Source of the DNA: Sulfitobacter sp. HNIBRBA3233
GTDB lineage: Bacteria; Pseudomonadota; Alphaproteobacteria; Rhodobacterales; Rhodobacteraceae
Length of the DNA: 64,000 nucleotides
NCBI RefSeq assembly: GCF_040149665.1
Contig: NZ_JBEFLP010000001.1
Span: 2,356,001 to 2,420,000 of the forward strand
Direction: 5' to 3'
In this document: piece after piece, positions 62,507-64,000 of the stretch
How positions within the stretch are numbered: the stretch's first letter is position 1
How the letters are laid out: the number at the start of each line of letters is the position of its first letter
Position numbers and translations under genes: made by a program
The notes under the pieces: generated by a model
Seen by the model: the letters and a program-made list of their open reading frames with translations, nothing else
The model's database searches: none
Told to the model about the DNA's origin: nothing

Positions 62507-63061
62507 ATGCAACCGGACCAAGTGAGTGAGATCGGGCCAGACAAGTCGCTTTTGCTGGTCGACGATGATGAACCCTTTCTGCGCCGCCTCGCCAAGGCGA
62601 TGGAAAAGCGCGGATTCGAAGTTGAAACAGCCGATTCAGTGGCGGCAGGCAGTGCGATCGCCACAGCGCGCCCACCCGCCTACGCGGTTTGCGATCTGCG
62701 GCTTGAGGACGGAAACGGCCTCGATATCGTGGAAATCCTGCGCGAGAAGCGGCCCGATGCCCGTGTTGTGGTGCTGACCGGCTACGGCGCAATCGCCACG
62801 GCGGTTGCCGCGGTGAAAATCGGCGCGACGGACTATCTGTCCAAGCCGGCGGATGCGACGGATATCACGAACGCGCTTCTGGCCAATGGCGACGACCTTC
62901 CGCCGCCGCCCGAAAACCCGATGAGCGCGGACCGCGTACGCTGGGAACATATCCAGCGGGTGTTTGAGCTGTGCGACCGGAACGTGTCTGAGACTGCCCG
63001 CAGGCTGAACATGCACCGCCGGACGCTGCAGCGGATCCTCGCAAAACGCAGCCCGCGCTAG
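62507..63061 (+). CDS. regA: redox response regulator RegA/PrrA
   Basis: A 184-residue single-output regulator. The receiver has LLLVDDDEPF, phospho-acceptor Asp63 in VCDLRLEDG, T in VVLTGYG and Lys in YLSKPAD; a proline linker (PPPPENP) leads to a Fis-type helix-turn-helix, NVSETARRLNMHRRTLQRIL. It regulates photosynthesis, respiratory and carbon/nitrogen operons after phosphorylation by RegB. Its stop shares CTAG with the opposing GNAT gene. Confidence 0.97.
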   Translation: MQPDQVSEIGPDKSLLLVDDDEPFLRRLAKAMEKRGFEVETADSVAAGSAIATARPPAYAVCDLRLEDGNGLDIVEILREKRPDARVVVLTGYGAIATAVAAVKIGATDYLSKPADATDITNALLANGDDLPPPPENPMSADRVRWEHIQRVFELCDRNVSETARRLNMHRRTLQRILAKRSPR

Positions 63062-63543
63062 ACGTCGTAGCGCTTGAGACGTTTGTCGACGGCTGTGCCG
63101 TCGGCCAGCGTGTAACCCTCGATCGTTCCGTAGTCGCGAAAACCGCGACTTTGGTAATAGGTCAGTCCACCGTCATTGTCGGCGCGGATATTGGCCCTGA
63201 TCCAGCTGTATCCCAGTGACTTTGCCGCTTTGGCCGTGGCGGCAAACAGGGCCGACCCGATCCCGAGGCCGGTCTGCCCCTGTTGTACGAAAGTGGCGAT
63301 TTCGGCGGCGTCGGGGGGCAGTTGATCGCTGGGTTCGATCCATTGGAAGCCGACCACACGTTCCTGCGCGTCGAGCGCCACATGCCACGCGGACCTGTCG
63401 GGATCCACAGCCATCCATTCTGCCAGATCTTCGCCGGTGACGGGCCGCACAAGAGCCGTCGTGCCGCCGGCTTCGATGATCTGGTTCAGCAGCAGGGCCA
63501 TGGATCCGGTATCCAGACCCATTGCACGGCGCACGTTGATCAC
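63058..63543 (-). CDS. GNAT-family N-acetyltransferase
   Basis: A 161-residue acetyltransferase with the acetyl-CoA P-loop in GQTGLGIGSALF and the YYQSRGFRDYG end of motif B. The acceptor is unknown; the type resembles L-amino acid N-acyltransferases (Pat/MnaT-like). It starts 4 bases into the end of the HD gene on the same strand, so the two are coupled, and ends on regA. Confidence 0.88.
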   Translation of the reverse strand: MINVRRAMGLDTGSMALLLNQIIEAGGTTALVRPVTGEDLAEWMAVDPDRSAWHVALDAQERVVGFQWIEPSDQLPPDAAEIATFVQQGQTGLGIGSALFAATAKAAKSLGYSWIRANIRADNDGGLTYYQSRGFRDYGTIEGYTLADGTAVDKRLKRYDV

Positions 63544-64000
63544 GGCATCTGTTCCAGCAGTTGCGCGTGCCTGGCGGTGAAATCGCGCCGCACCTCGACA
63601 GGCGGGCGCAGCATGATGCGCAGGCCTTCCTTCAGCGCCTCATCGGGTTTTCCGAAGAACCTTGTCGCTTCGGCTTCTGAAAATCCGGCAATCTCGACCG
63701 CTTCCATCCACGCGCTGATCCGGTCCGCGCGCTTGATCTGCTTCTTGACGGATGCGGGCACTTTCGCGGGCAGGCCGAAGCGGATGTGGATCGCGGCTTC
63801 CAGCCGTTCGTCGAGTTTCCCGTAATCCGGCCCAATTGCCGCCTTCACGGGCGAGATCATGTCGCCGATCACGTATTCGGGCGCGTCATGCAAGAGTGCC
63901 GCAAGGCGCCATTTGACCGGCGCTGACGGTGCGATCCGGCCGAAAATCGTCTCAACAAGCAATGAGTGTTCGGCCACCGTGTAGGCGAAATCGCCGCGCG
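63540..64000 (-). CDS. HD-domain hydrolase, YfbR-like (N-terminus cut off)
   Basis: The visible 153 codons open RGDFAYTVAEHSLLVE and continue with LAALLHDAPEYVIGDM, the HD signature of 5'-deoxynucleotidase-type phosphohydrolases (YfbR), then DYGKLDERLEAAI and RADRISAWMEA. The frame is open to the right edge, so the true start is beyond 64000; a GTG at 63977 is only an internal codon. It is coupled to the GNAT gene (4-base overlap). Confidence 0.85.
   Translation of the reverse strand, partial: RGDFAYTVAEHSLLVETIFGRIAPSAPVKWRLAALLHDAPEYVIGDMISPVKAAIGPDYGKLDERLEAAIHIRFGLPAKVPASVKKQIKRADRISAWMEAVEIAGFSEAEATRFFGKPDEALKEGLRIMLRPPVEVRRDFTARHAQLLEQMP

Overview
The window reads as the chromosome of an alphaproteobacterium of the order Rhodobacterales (roseobacter/Rhodobacter group). 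The grounds are gene order and marker genes: mnmE-mnmG-rsmG-parA-parB next to rho-hemJ, then maf-aroE-coaE-dnaQ and secB across a gene-free gap (the order seen around Caulobacter-type origins); the redox pair regB/regA with senC between them; an addB-addA recombination nuclease; and GC-rich, densely packed coding sequence with many 4-base ATGA overlaps. No rRNA, tRNA, insertion sequence, prophage or CRISPR array was seen.

Left part (1-18.9 kb) is accessory metabolism of nitrogen compounds. A minus-strand hyuB-hyuA-binding-protein operon (hydantoinase/oxoprolinase type) faces an AraC-type regulator. After an AEC-family carrier comes a minus-strand operon for a peptide-type ABC transporter (binding protein, two permeases, a fused double ATPase) ending in a short-chain dehydrogenase, headed by a GntR/FCD regulator. 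Divergent from that regulator is a four-gene plus-strand operon: acetylpolyamine-type deacetylase, thiamine-diphosphate enzyme, an APH-fold kinase and a class-III aminotransferase-fold enzyme with phospholyase-like features. Together they look like uptake, deacetylation, phosphorylation and elimination of an unidentified hydroxylated or N-acetylated amine. This is the best candidate in the window for an undescribed pathway.

Middle part (18.9-38.2 kb) is mainly core: rbsK-like kinase coupled to hybrid malic enzyme maeB, a GT61 glycosyltransferase, mutS, grpE-hrcA, rph-rdgB-hemW, and the partition/tRNA-modification run parB-parA-rsmG-mnmG-mnmE, then rho and hemJ. Two perfect 16-bp parS palindromes lie inside the 5' ends of rsmG and mnmG. 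The only long gene-free stretch (38172-38568) carries DnaA-box-like 9-mers and two AT-rich tracts and is the likely replication origin.

Right part (38.6-64 kb): maf-aroE-coaE-dnaQ leave the origin in the plus direction; then secB, fxsA, a Tim44-domain protein, mltA, an Smr-domain protein, an MFS carrier, hslU and hslV (separated by an alpha/beta hydrolase gene and a terminator-like hairpin), a capsule-type protein, and a minus-strand operon PAS protein-tsaE-amgK-murU-addB-addA-trxA whose first gene is preceded by a perfect CtrA-like box. The window closes with regB, senC, regA, a GNAT acetyltransferase and a cut-off HD-domain hydrolase.
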